Assembly (NCBI GenBank): GCA_002309765.1
Contig: DBXY01000041.1
Coordinates: 1 to 35,596, forward strand
Length of the DNA: 35,596 nucleotides
Origin: Verrucomicrobia bacterium UBA1200
GTDB lineage: Bacteria > Verrucomicrobiota > Kiritimatiellia > RFP12 > UBA1067
Direction: 5' to 3'
The translations under genes were made by a program, and so were the position numbers. The notes beneath the pieces were generated by a model that was not told the origin of the DNA, made no database searches, and saw nothing but the letters and a program-made list of their open reading frames with translations. Below, piece by piece: positions 23,327 through 31,554 of this stretch (position 1 is its first letter; every line of letters begins with the position of its first letter).

Positions 23327-25939
23327 ATGAGTGATTCTGACAAAAACACAGATTCTAAAGCTTCAAACAGCGCCATGTATTACGGGCAGTCTCCAAAGGC
23401 CATGTACTACAGCGGCAATTCTCCGGCTGCGTACGGCGGCAGTTCCCCGGCCTATTATGGCGGCAGTTCCCCGGCTTATTATGGCGGCGGTTCTCCCGCT
23501 TATTACGGCGGCGGTGCGTATGGCGGGTCGTATTACGGCGGCGCGTATTATGGCGGTAGCGGAAACGGCGGTGGCGGCGGTGACGATTCGTTGACCGGCA
23601 CCATCTCAATCACCCGAATCCTTCGCGTCTGCCAGCAACGCTGGGTTACGATCATGGTGTTCGTTATTATCGGCTTTGTGGCATCCTATGCGGTGTTCAA
23701 GATTTCGCCGGTGATTTACGAGGCCAAAAGCATCATCGAAATGCGTATGCGTAGCGCCACCTACACGGGAGTGCGTAGCGCGGTTATCGATACCGACCTT
23801 GGCTCCAACATGAATGAGGTTTTCAACACGCGTTTGGCCCGACTGAAGAGTCGCGAGGTGTTGAACATGATTGTCGCGCAGTACCGTACCGACTGTCCGA
23901 GTTCCACGGTCACCAGTGAGGATTTGATCGGCACGCTTGCCCGCGCCGAGCTTTCTCTCCAGCGAATGTCGCGGTTGATCAGCATCAGCATCCGTTCGAC
24001 CGACGCCCAGTTGGCTGCAGACTTGGCCAACGCATATTCCAAGGTGGCGGTGACATTCACATCGGACCAGAACAAAAAAGAGTCTGATGTCGCGGTTTCA
24101 TGGTTGTCTTCCACAACGGAGACGTTAAAACGCCAGCTGTCGGATGCCGACAACGCGCTGTTGGATTTTAGCAAAGGTAGTCAGGTGGACACCTTGAAAC
24201 GCGAGGTGGCGCTTGACCAGTCATCGCTCAACGCGATTTCCGGCGATATTCTCTCTCTGGAAAACCAGATCACCACAGCGAACGAGTTGAAATCTACATT
24301 GGAATCCATCCAAAACGATCCGACGAAATTCGGTAATCTGCCTACTACCGTACCCCGTACTACGGAAATTTCTGCGGCATACGAGCGCTATCAGCACAAT
24401 ATCGCGGAACGTAACGCACTGCTAGCGCGTTTGACGCCGAGCCATCCGCAGGTGAAACTGAAAGAAAAGGATGTCGAGGTTTACAAACAGCAGTTCGCTG
24501 ATGTGGTGGTTCGCGCCTTGGAGACTGCCAAGGCCAATTTGGACTTGCTTCAGCGTCGGCACGCGCAGTTAGTCCCAAAAAGAGACGAACTTATCGCGCG
24601 CCTTACGGACAACGAGCAAAAAATCGTTTCTTCCACGCTTAAGCTGGAGCAGTTGCAGCGCGATCGCAAGGTGGCGGAGTTGAATTACCAGACGTTGTTG
24701 AAGCGTAAGGGCGAGGCGGAATTGGCGGCTGACGAAAACACCGCTATCATCAAGCCGGTCGAAAATGCGTACAAGCCCTCAAAGCCGGTATTGCCCAACC
24801 CGATGGTCATTTTCCCCGCGGGCCCGATGATTGGTCTGGCGCTCGGGGTCTTCTTTGTGCTGGTGCTGGATCACTTGGAGGATAAGATCGTCGGCGTGGC
24901 GGACATCGAACAGCGTCTGCGTCTCAAGGTGTTGGCGGTTATGCCGCACATTCACCGTAAGAAGCGCGAACAGCTGGCCCGAATGGTTACCGAGGATAAA
25001 TTCTCCCAGTACGCGGAAGCTGTGGCAGGTTTGCGTAACCTGCTGGACTCGCCGCGTTACCGCGATATTTCAAAAGTTATGCTTTGCATCAGTACGCATC
25101 CGGGCGAAGGTAAGACCGTTACCTCCTGTTCGCTTGCGCAGTCTTGCGCGCAGAGTGGTCAGCGTACGCTGTTGATCGACTTCGATATGCGCCGTCCGCG
25201 GTTGGCCCGTATTTTCCACAAGCGGTCCACCGAATTCAAGAGCCTCCCGCACACTTTGGCCAAGAGCGATGCTTCGCTGTTTGATTCACTGCCGGTGCCG
25301 TCGGGGATGCCGAACCTTGACGTGGTGCTAGCAAAGGCTTCGTCTGAAATCAGCCCCGCCACCCTGATGGGCGGCGGAATGGTGGTCAACTTCTTCCAGT
25401 GGGCGCGTGAGCATTACGACCGCGTGGTGGTTGACTCGCCGCCGTTCGGTATCGTTGGTGATGTTATGACATTGGCTTCGCTGGTCGATTCGGTGATGAT
25501 CATGTGCTGTCCCGACCGTACCCGCTTCCAGCCGGTGCGTCACGCTGCCCGTTCGTTGGCCGAAGCCGGAGCCCGCGTTATCGGCGTGATTGTGAACGAT
25601 GTGGACTTTGGCCGCAGCAGCTCCTTCTCCACCGGCGGCAACTACCATTACCGTTACTCTTACCGTTACGGCGGTTACGGCTACGGTTATTACGGTTACG
25701 GGTCCCGCACCCGCCGCCGCGCTGCCGCCCGCGAAGCCAAAGAGTCGTCCGAAGAAAATACCGCTGCCGCAGGCGCTGAAAACGCCTCGTCCGAGGTTAA
25801 GGACACGCCTGCTCCCGGTACTGTCGCCCGTCCTTCGGTGAGTGCTCCGATCTACGGAGACTATTCATCGGAAGATTTTACCCCGGCGTCGGTTTCCCGT
25901 CAGGATGATGTCGATTTCAGTTCTTCCGACGACGAATAG
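23327..25939 (+). CDS. Wzz-type chain-length protein fused to BY-kinase, with Tyr/Gly repeat N-terminus
   Basis: Predicted 870 aa, longer than usual for this fusion (about 720-750). Residues 1-85 are a cytosolic Tyr/Gly/Ser/Pro repeat region with units like GGSSPAYY. TM1 is at about 106-126, followed by a Wzz-type periplasmic coiled region, and TM2 at about 492-517. The kinase follows: Walker A GEGKT at 593-597, Walker A' LLIDFD with D618 and D620, and Walker B VVVDSPP with D703. A tyrosine cluster with ten Tyr near 773-793 is the typical autophosphorylation tail, followed by a low-complexity acidic end. It would control polymer length and export by cyclic autophosphorylation. A GGAGA ribosome-binding site precedes the ATG. 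Confidence 0.93.
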   Translation: MSDSDKNTDSKASNSAMYYGQSPKAMYYSGNSPAAYGGSSPAYYGGSSPAYYGGGSPAYYGGGAYGGSYYGGAYYGGSGNGGGGGDDSLTGTISITRILRVCQQRWVTIMVFVIIGFVASYAVFKISPVIYEAKSIIEMRMRSATYTGVRSAVIDTDLGSNMNEVFNTRLARLKSREVLNMIVAQYRTDCPSSTVTSEDLIGTLARAELSLQRMSRLISISIRSTDAQLAADLANAYSKVAVTFTSDQNKKESDVAVSWLSSTTETLKRQLSDADNALLDFSKGSQVDTLKREVALDQSSLNAISGDILSLENQITTANELKSTLESIQNDPTKFGNLPTTVPRTTEISAAYERYQHNIAERNALLARLTPSHPQVKLKEKDVEVYKQQFADVVVRALETAKANLDLLQRRHAQLVPKRDELIARLTDNEQKIVSSTLKLEQLQRDRKVAELNYQTLLKRKGEAELAADENTAIIKPVENAYKPSKPVLPNPMVIFPAGPMIGLALGVFFVLVLDHLEDKIVGVADIEQRLRLKVLAVMPHIHRKKREQLARMVTEDKFSQYAEAVAGLRNLLDSPRYRDISKVMLCISTHPGEGKTVTSCSLAQSCAQSGQRTLLIDFDMRRPRLARIFHKRSTEFKSLPHTLAKSDASLFDSLPVPSGMPNLDVVLAKASSEISPATLMGGGMVVNFFQWAREHYDRVVVDSPPFGIVGDVMTLASLVDSVMIMCCPDRTRFQPVRHAARSLAEAGARVIGVIVNDVDFGRSSSFSTGGNYHYRYSYRYGGYGYGYYGYGSRTRRRAAAREAKESSEENTAAAGAENASSEVKDTPAPGTVARPSVSAPIYGDYSSEDFTPASVSRQDDVDFSSSDDE
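23411..23506 (+). repeat. 24-base tandem repeat in the BY-kinase N-terminus
   Basis: Four in-frame 24-base units (23411-23434, 23435-23458, 23459-23482, 23483-23506) each encode a version of (G/S)-G-(S/N/G)-S-P-A-(Y/A)-Y. Units 2 and 3 differ at a single base. Shorter, degenerate GG-rich units continue to about 23580. Such near-identical repeats can change in number by slippage without breaking the frame. Confidence 0.9.
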
Positions 25940-25965
25940 CGCGGATTGAGGAAAGGGATGCGGAT

Positions 25966-27024
25966 ATGGCGGCGAAGCGGATTGTGGTAACCGGCGGTGC
26001 CGGGTTTATCGGTTCGGCGCTGGTGCGGCAGCTCGTTGGCGAAACGGATGCGGAGGTGCTTAATCTGGATAAGCTTACCTATGCCGGCAATTTGTCGTCG
26101 TTGCGTGAAGTTTCAGATTCGCCCCGTTACCGTTTTGTGCAGGCTGATATATGCGATGCCGAGGCGGTGGCCAAGGTGTTTGCCGGTTTTCGTCCCGACG
26201 CGGTGATGCATTTGGCGGCAGAATCCCACGTTGACCGTTCCATTGACGGCCCGTTGGCGTTTGTTAACACCAATGTTCTGGGAACCGCAACGCTTTTGGA
26301 CGCCGCCACCGCCTATTGGCGGACGCTGGACGCGGAGCATCGGGCCGCGTTCCGGTTTCAGCACATTTCCACGGACGAGGTGTTCGGTTCGCTTGGCCCG
26401 TCCGGTTTCTTCACCGAGTCCACTCCGTATGATCCCCGTTCGCCGTATTCCGCCAGCAAGGCCGCGTCCGACCATCTGGTCAAGGCGTGGGGGCATACCT
26501 ATGGTTTGCCGGTGCTGTTGACCAACTGTTCCAACAATTACGGCCCTTACCATTTCCCCGAAAAGCTGATTCCCTTGGTTATTTTGAACGCGCTGGACGG
26601 GAAGCCGCTGCCGATTTACGGGAAAGGCGACAATATTCGCGACTGGTTGTTCGTTGATGACCATGCCCGGGCTTTACGATGCGTGTTGGAGCGCGGTCGG
26701 CCGGGTGAGACCTACAACGTCGGCGGACACAACGAACGCACCAACCTTCAGGTGGTGCAGACCGTTTGCGATACGCTTGACGGGCTGGTTCCGTTGCCGG
26801 ATGGGCACTCTTACCGGCAGCAGATCTCTTTTGTGACTGACCGTCCGGGGCATGACTTGCGGTACGCCATCGATCCCACCAAGATTGAGAATGAGCTGGG
26901 TTGGCATCCGCAGGAAAATTTCGAGACCGGCATCCGCAAGACGGTGCGGTGGTATCTGGATAACGAATGGTGGTGGCGCCCGATTCGCGAACACAAATAC
27001 GCGGGTGAGCGCCTTGGTAAATGA
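25966..27024 (+). CDS. rfbB: dTDP-glucose 4,6-dehydratase
   Basis: Predicted 352 aa, normal for RmlB/RfbB. The NAD-binding GGAGFIG is at 10-16, the signature STDEVFGSLG includes the catalytic T136-D137-E138, and the YxxxK pair is Y161/K165 (SPYSASKAASDH). NCSNNYGPYHFPEKLIPL and PIYGKGDNIRDWLFVDDHARAL are typical of RmlB. It makes dTDP-4-keto-6-deoxyglucose, a precursor of rhamnose and other deoxysugars, probably for the polymer exported by the neighbouring proteins. No rfbA, rfbC or rfbD is in the window, so the rest of the pathway is elsewhere. Confidence 0.96.
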   Translation: MAAKRIVVTGGAGFIGSALVRQLVGETDAEVLNLDKLTYAGNLSSLREVSDSPRYRFVQADICDAEAVAKVFAGFRPDAVMHLAAESHVDRSIDGPLAFVNTNVLGTATLLDAATAYWRTLDAEHRAAFRFQHISTDEVFGSLGPSGFFTESTPYDPRSPYSASKAASDHLVKAWGHTYGLPVLLTNCSNNYGPYHFPEKLIPLVILNALDGKPLPIYGKGDNIRDWLFVDDHARALRCVLERGRPGETYNVGGHNERTNLQVVQTVCDTLDGLVPLPDGHSYRQQISFVTDRPGHDLRYAIDPTKIENELGWHPQENFETGIRKTVRWYLDNEWWWRPIREHKYAGERLGK

Positions 27025-27045
27025 TTTTAAGCCGAGGAGGTGTCT

Positions 27046-27939
27046 ATGTTTACGAGAAACACACTGGCTTTGGCGGCACTCGCGGCATTGACCGCGAATT
27101 ATATGGGGGCGTTGGCCGCAGAAGTTCTGCCCGATGCCAAATATGCCCCGCCGCCTTTTGAAAAATATCAAGTGATACTGGATCGAATGCCGTTTGGCCC
27201 TTTGCCGGCGAATTTCGATCCCAATGGTGACAACCAGCCCACTGCCGAGGAAATAAAAACCGAGCAGGAACTTCTGGCCGAGCAGCAACAACTGGCTAAA
27301 CAGGTCCGGATGTCGTGCGTAAACATCTCTCCGGGCGGCGAGGTGATGGTTGGTTTCACCGACCTTTCCGACAAAACGCCTAAAAATCTTTACCTCGCGG
27401 TTGGCGAGTCCCGCGACGGTTGGACCATCAAAGACGCCAACTACGACAAAGAGTGGGCAAAGCTTGAGAAAGACGGCGTGGAGATTAAACTCAAATTGGG
27501 TAAGGGATTGGTGAGCAACGGAAGCGGCAATAGCGGCAATGCGGCGGCACCAGCTGCAGCGGCGCCGGCGATCGCCCCGTTCCAGACCGGGCGTCCGGGT
27601 TTGTCGCCATTCAGCCGACGAGGTTTTCCGATGAACCGTTCCGGCTTAAATGGAGCCGCCACCGATTCCCCGGTCGCCCAGGCCGGTACGACCTCGGTTG
27701 GCCGGTCATTTACCGAACGGCTTAGGGAGAGGGCTCGTAAGGTTAATGCCGAACAGGCTGCCCGCGACAAGGAAAATCAGGAAAGAATCTTGAAGTTGGC
27801 CCGGGAAGCGGCGCAGGCGGAAGTAGCTCGCCAGAAACAGGAGGACGCCGCCAACAATCCGCCGCAGGAAGAAAGACCGGTCAACAACCAAGAGCAGCCG
27901 CCGGTTGTCCCGAACGAGCCGGAGGTTGCCGACCAGTGA
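27046..27939 (+). CDS. Secreted low-complexity protein of unknown function
   Basis: Predicted 297 aa. The ATG at 27046 is used rather than the GTG at 27040, because GAGGAGG at 27034-27040 lies just before it. A signal peptide ends at about ALAA-EVLP (residue 27). Residues 30-150 form a compact part with FEKYQVILDRMPFGPLP and a strand-rich segment (NLYLAVGESRDGWTIKDANYD). The rest is low complexity: an Ala/Pro stretch, a Gly/Asn stretch, a basic helical region predicted as coiled coil (RLRERARKVNAEQAARDKEN) and a Pro/Glu/Gln tail. The FGPLP start resembles the opening of small type II secretion-like or GspC-like periplasmic proteins, but I cannot assign a family. Confidence 0.7.
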   Translation: MFTRNTLALAALAALTANYMGALAAEVLPDAKYAPPPFEKYQVILDRMPFGPLPANFDPNGDNQPTAEEIKTEQELLAEQQQLAKQVRMSCVNISPGGEVMVGFTDLSDKTPKNLYLAVGESRDGWTIKDANYDKEWAKLEKDGVEIKLKLGKGLVSNGSGNSGNAAAPAAAAPAIAPFQTGRPGLSPFSRRGFPMNRSGLNGAATDSPVAQAGTTSVGRSFTERLRERARKVNAEQAARDKENQERILKLAREAAQAEVARQKQEDAANNPPQEERPVNNQEQPPVVPNEPEVADQ

Positions 27940-27965
27940 TGCTGTTTTTTTAGGGAGAAAATGTT

Positions 27966-29693
27966 ATGCGTTGGACTCGTACCATGATAGCCACGCTGCG
28001 GGATGACCCGCAGGATGCCGAGATTGTTTCGCACAAATTGCTTGTCCGTGCGGGGTTGGTGAAAAAACTCTCCGGTGGGCTTTACACCTTTCTGCCGCTA
28101 GGTTTGCGGTCTTTGAAGAAGGTGGAACGTATTGTCCGTGAGGAAATGGACCGTGCCGGTGCCCAGGAGATTCTGATGCCGGCGTTGCAGCCGGCCGAGC
28201 TTTGGCAAAAATCGGGTCGTTTCGGTCAGATGGGCAAGAGCATGTTCACCCTTAAAGACCGCGCCGAGCACATTATGGCCCTTGGCCCCACGCACGAAGA
28301 GGTGGTCACCGATGTGGTCACCAACTTCCTTACCAGCTATAAGCAGCTGCCGTGCACCGTTTATCAGGTTCAGACCAAGTTCCGCGATGAGATCCGCCCC
28401 CGTTTCGGGTTGATGCGGTCAAAAGAGTTTATCATGAAGGACGCCTACTCCTTCGACACTTCGATGGATGCCGCGGACGCTTCTTACCAGGCGATGTACG
28501 ACGCATACACCCGTATTTTCGCCCGTTGCGGACTCGCCGCCCATCCTGTCGAGGCCGATACCGGGACTATTGGCGGTAACCACTCCCATGAGTTTATGGT
28601 GTTGGCCCCTTCGGGCGAGGATGGTATCCTACATTGCCAGAAGTGCGGTTATTCGGCGAACCAGGAGCGCGCGGAACGCCAGTGCCCGCCGGTGCGGAAC
28701 GGTGAGAAGTCTGCTGAGCCTCGCGAGAAGCGCTCCACCCCGGGTGCCCACACGATTGACGAAGCGGCGGCATCGCTTGGACTCCCCTCCGACCAGATGG
28801 TAAAATCGCTGGTGTACGTGGCGGACGGGAAGCCGCTCATGGTGCTGGTCCGCGGCAATGACGAGTTGTGCGAGTGCAAGTTGCGTCGGTTGCTCGGCGC
28901 GACTTCGCTGGAGATGGCGGATGACGAAACTTCCGCCAAATTTGCCGGACCGATCGGATCAATCGGGCCGATGGGTGTGCAGATCCCGGTTTATGCCGAT
29001 ATCGGGTTGCAGGGCGCGCGCGATGTGGCTACCGGCGCCAACGAAGACGGTTTCCACATGGTTCATGTGGATTTGACCGCCGACCCCGACATCAAGATTG
29101 CCGGGTGGATGGATCTGGTGAACGTGGTGGCTGGCGATCGCTGCCCGCGTTGCGGTGCGGAGCTTTCCATCGAGCGCGGCATCGAGGTCGGTCACGTCTT
29201 TAAACTCGGCACGAAATACACCGAGAAGTTCAATTCCGTGTTTTTGGACGAAAACGGGAAGTCGCAGGTTATGGTTATGGGTTGCTACGGTATCGGCGTG
29301 ACCCGCACGATGCAGGCGGTGATTGAGCAGAGCCATGACGACAACGGCATCATCTGGCCGGCTACGGTGGCTCCGTTCGAGGTTACCATCCTGTCGCTCG
29401 ATCCTAAGGATGCCGCGGTGAGCGGGGTGGTGGATCGGTTGGAGCGCGAGTTGCAGGAATTGGGCGTGGACGTTTTTGTCGATGACCGCGAAGAGCGTCC
29501 CGGTGTCAAGTTCAAGGATGCCGATCTGATTGGTTGCCCGGTGCGGGTGGTGGTGGGGGCCAAAGGCCTCGCCAAAGGCGGGGTCGAGGTTAAATTGCGC
29601 ACTAGCAAGGATAGCGATTTGGTCCCGGCCGACAGCGCGGCGGAGACGATTGCCGCAAAGGTGGCGGAACTTAAGGCTGCGCTCAACCAGTAA
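27966..29693 (+). CDS. proS: Prolyl-tRNA synthetase (bacterial type, with insertion domain)
   Basis: Predicted 575 aa, the size of the E. coli-type enzyme. The opening MRWTRTMIATLRDDPQDAEIVSHKLLVRAGLVKKLSGG leads into class II motif 1, followed by ALGPTHEEVVTD and the motif 2 segment KFRDEIRPRFGLMRSKEF. The insertion (editing) domain is present between motifs 2 and 3 (about 230-390; GAHTIDEAAASLGLP, MVLVRGNDELCECKLRR). Motif 3 includes GCYGIGVTRTMQAVIEQ. Two CxxC pairs (CQKCGYSAN, CPRCGAEL) are seen, as in many family members. AGGGAGAAA lies just before the ATG. Confidence 0.96.
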   Translation: MRWTRTMIATLRDDPQDAEIVSHKLLVRAGLVKKLSGGLYTFLPLGLRSLKKVERIVREEMDRAGAQEILMPALQPAELWQKSGRFGQMGKSMFTLKDRAEHIMALGPTHEEVVTDVVTNFLTSYKQLPCTVYQVQTKFRDEIRPRFGLMRSKEFIMKDAYSFDTSMDAADASYQAMYDAYTRIFARCGLAAHPVEADTGTIGGNHSHEFMVLAPSGEDGILHCQKCGYSANQERAERQCPPVRNGEKSAEPREKRSTPGAHTIDEAAASLGLPSDQMVKSLVYVADGKPLMVLVRGNDELCECKLRRLLGATSLEMADDETSAKFAGPIGSIGPMGVQIPVYADIGLQGARDVATGANEDGFHMVHVDLTADPDIKIAGWMDLVNVVAGDRCPRCGAELSIERGIEVGHVFKLGTKYTEKFNSVFLDENGKSQVMVMGCYGIGVTRTMQAVIEQSHDDNGIIWPATVAPFEVTILSLDPKDAAVSGVVDRLERELQELGVDVFVDDREERPGVKFKDADLIGCPVRVVVGAKGLAKGGVEVKLRTSKDSDLVPADSAAETIAAKVAELKAALNQ

Positions 29694-29706
29694 TCCGGGG
29701 AAATCC

Positions 29707-30057
29707 ATGCGCAAGGATAAAATCAAGACAACCCTGCCTAATGGAGACACGCTCACCAAACGCGGGTTGGCGCAGATTGTCGCTGATAAGACCAACGTAA
29801 AGTTGCAGGACGCACTGTTCACCGTTCAGGTTGCTTTGGACGCGGTGTTCAACTCGCTGATTAACGGCAAGCGGGTGGAGTTCCGTGAATTTGGGGTGTT
29901 TGAAGTTGTTACCCGGAAGGCTAGGATTGGCCGGAATCCCCGTCAGCCCGATCAGCTGGTGGACATACCGAAGCATCGGGATGTCCGTTTCCGGCCTTCG
30001 GACGCGCTGGTCGGTTCGATAAAGAAACGAATCCGGGCAAAGAGCAAAAAGGATTGA
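29707..30057 (+). CDS. HU/IHF-family DNA-binding protein
   Basis: Predicted 116 aa from the ATG at 29707; the longer open frame upstream lies over proS. The middle and C-terminal parts match HU/IHF: FREFGVFEVVTRKARIGRNPRQ, with the arm tip RNP containing the DNA-intercalating proline, then IPKHRDVRFRPSDAL. The N-terminal extension of about 15 residues (MRKDKIKTTLPNGDTLTK) is unusual compared with the standard 90-residue HU start. It bends DNA and organises the nucleoid; HU versus IHF cannot be decided. It sits 13 bases after proS, seven before hisS. Confidence 0.9.
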   Translation: MRKDKIKTTLPNGDTLTKRGLAQIVADKTNVKLQDALFTVQVALDAVFNSLINGKRVEFREFGVFEVVTRKARIGRNPRQPDQLVDIPKHRDVRFRPSDALVGSIKKRIRAKSKKD

Positions 30058-30064
30058 CGATTTG

Positions 30065-31327
30065 ATGGACGCAATTTCATTTGAACCGCCCCGCGGGATG
30101 CGTGATTTTTATCCCGAGGATATGATTTGGCGCAACCGGGTGTTCGACGCTTGGCGCCGGGCGGCCCAGGCCTACGGTTTTTCCCCTTATGACTCCTGCG
30201 TGGTGGAGAGTCTGGATCTTTTGCAGCGTAAGAGCGGCGAGGAGGTCTCGGAACAGATTTACCATTTTGAAGACAAGAGCGGACGCCGTTTGGCGCTTCG
30301 ACCGGAAATGACCCCGACTCTTGCCCGCATGGTGGCGGCCCGGCAAGGGCGCTTAACCTTTCCGATCAAGTGGTTTGCCGTTGCCCAGTGTTTCCGTTAC
30401 GAACGCATGACCCGCGGCCGCAAGCGTGAGCATTACCAGCTGAATCTGGACATCATAGGCGAATCAAGCGTCTCCGCCGAGCTGGAAGTTATGGCCGCCG
30501 CCGCTGACGCGCTGTCCCGTATGGGAATGCCCGCCGACGCTTACCGCATCCGGGTTAACAACCGCGCATTGCTGTCCGAGCTTTTGGACCGCTCCGGGAT
30601 CGCCGCGAAACACCATCCGGCGGTTTTTCTGGCGTTGGATAAACGGGGTAAGATTTCCGACGAGGCGATTGCTGAGCTGTTGCGGGAAGAAGGGCTGGAC
30701 GATGCGGCGGTGGCAAAAACCTTTGAATTGCTGGCGGTGCAAACGTTGGATCAGGCTGCGGAATTGGCGGGCCAGGATTCCCCGGCCATTGCCACCCTGC
30801 GCGAGCTTTTCGCGCTGGCGGATATTTACGGTATTGCCGACCGGCTGGTTTTCGACATCGCGGTGATCCGCGGTTTGTCCTATTACACCGGCATTGTGTT
30901 CGAGGCTTTCGACACGGCCGGCAAGTTCCGCGCCATCTTTGGCGGCGGCCGTTATGACAACCTGCTCACCACCATCGGCGGCGATCCAACCCCGGCCGTT
31001 GGCTTGGGTTTCGGCGATGTGGTGGTGGTGGAAGTGCTGAAAGACCTGTTGGGCGAAACCGCCGCCGCCGTGCGGCACGGCGTGACCATCGGCTACATGG
31101 AGGCCGCCCAGCGCGAGGCCGCGATGCGGCTGGCTAGGTCGCTGCGCGACCAGGGCGAGGAGGTCGATCTAGCGCTCACTAAGCTAAAGCCGAAACAGTT
31201 TTTCTCTCGTGCCAGCGCCGGTTCCGCCGCAGACGCGGTTTATATTGGTCCGGATGACGTTTCCGCCGGCCAGGCGCGGCGCAAACATCTTGAAACCCGC
31301 GAAGAAACGGTAATCCCGTTGCCGTAG
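30065..31327 (+). CDS. hisS: Histidyl-tRNA synthetase
   Basis: Predicted 420 aa from the ATG at 30065; an in-frame TTG at 30062 is less likely. Motif 1 PRGMRDFYPED, motif 2 CFRYERMTRGRKREHYQLNLDIIG and the histidine-specific LVFDIAVIRGLSYYTGIVFEA are all present, favouring a true HisRS over the regulatory HisZ paralog. In motif 3 the usual Gly-(L/M/V)-Glu-Arg is replaced by GLGFGDVVVVEVL, without the arginine. A similar GD-type motif occurs in some other HisRS branches, from memory. The gene ends at a terminator and stands directly before the rplK operon. Confidence 0.92.
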   Translation: MDAISFEPPRGMRDFYPEDMIWRNRVFDAWRRAAQAYGFSPYDSCVVESLDLLQRKSGEEVSEQIYHFEDKSGRRLALRPEMTPTLARMVAARQGRLTFPIKWFAVAQCFRYERMTRGRKREHYQLNLDIIGESSVSAELEVMAAAADALSRMGMPADAYRIRVNNRALLSELLDRSGIAAKHHPAVFLALDKRGKISDEAIAELLREEGLDDAAVAKTFELLAVQTLDQAAELAGQDSPAIATLRELFALADIYGIADRLVFDIAVIRGLSYYTGIVFEAFDTAGKFRAIFGGGRYDNLLTTIGGDPTPAVGLGFGDVVVVEVLKDLLGETAAAVRHGVTIGYMEAAQREAAMRLARSLRDQGEEVDLALTKLKPKQFFSRASAGSAADAVYIGPDDVSAGQARRKHLETREETVIPLP

Positions 31328-31358
31328 TTTTCGCGGTGTTCGGATAAAGGCATATTCC

Positions 31359-31410
31359 TCGGGTGGTCAGAGTCTGTCGTTGCCGATAATTCAGACCGCC
31401 CGATTTTTTT
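31359..31410 (+). terminator. Terminator of proS-HU-hisS
   Basis: TCGGGTGGTC (31359-31368) pairs with GACCGCCCGA (31394-31403) over ten base pairs including one G-U. Seven T follow at 31404-31410. The loop is long (25 bases) but can hold an inner TCTG/CAGA pairing. Confidence 0.75.
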
Positions 31411-31430
31411 CATTTTTTGTTTTTTGAGGG

Positions 31431-31459
31431 TTGCTTTTCTTTCAAATTTGTGTTACATT
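31431..31459 (+). promoter_or_regulatory. Predicted promoter of rplK operon
   Basis: TTGCTT (31431-31436) and TACATT (31454-31459) are 17 bases apart, with TGT just before the -10 forming an extended -10. Transcription would begin near 31466, giving a leader of about 90 bases before rplK. Confidence 0.65.
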
Positions 31460-31495
31460 TAATTTTTCCCTCGCCAAAGAAGGCGTTTTTTTAGG

Positions 31496-31540
31496 CTCTG
31501 TGTCCGTAAAACCGGTAGGGGAACCGGGAGGACCGTAGAG
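31496..31540 (+). promoter_or_regulatory. Candidate L1-responsive leader hairpin before rplK
   Basis: Three nested stems stack in the leader: CTCT/AGAG (31496-31499, 31537-31540), GTCC/GGAC (31502-31505, 31530-31533) and CCGGT/ACCGG (31512-31516, 31523-31527). They are separated by asymmetric internal loops and end in an AGGGGA loop. In many bacteria L1 represses the L11-L1 mRNA by binding a leader structure that mimics its 23S rRNA site; that this hairpin does so is inferred from position and shape only. Confidence 0.45.
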
Positions 31541-31554
31541 AAAGGTGGCCGATA

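Noticed and set aside
31472..31492. Hairpin CGCC/GGCG followed by seven T in the rplK leader
   Set aside because: A four-base-pair stem is too weak for a convincing terminator, although it might contribute to attenuation.
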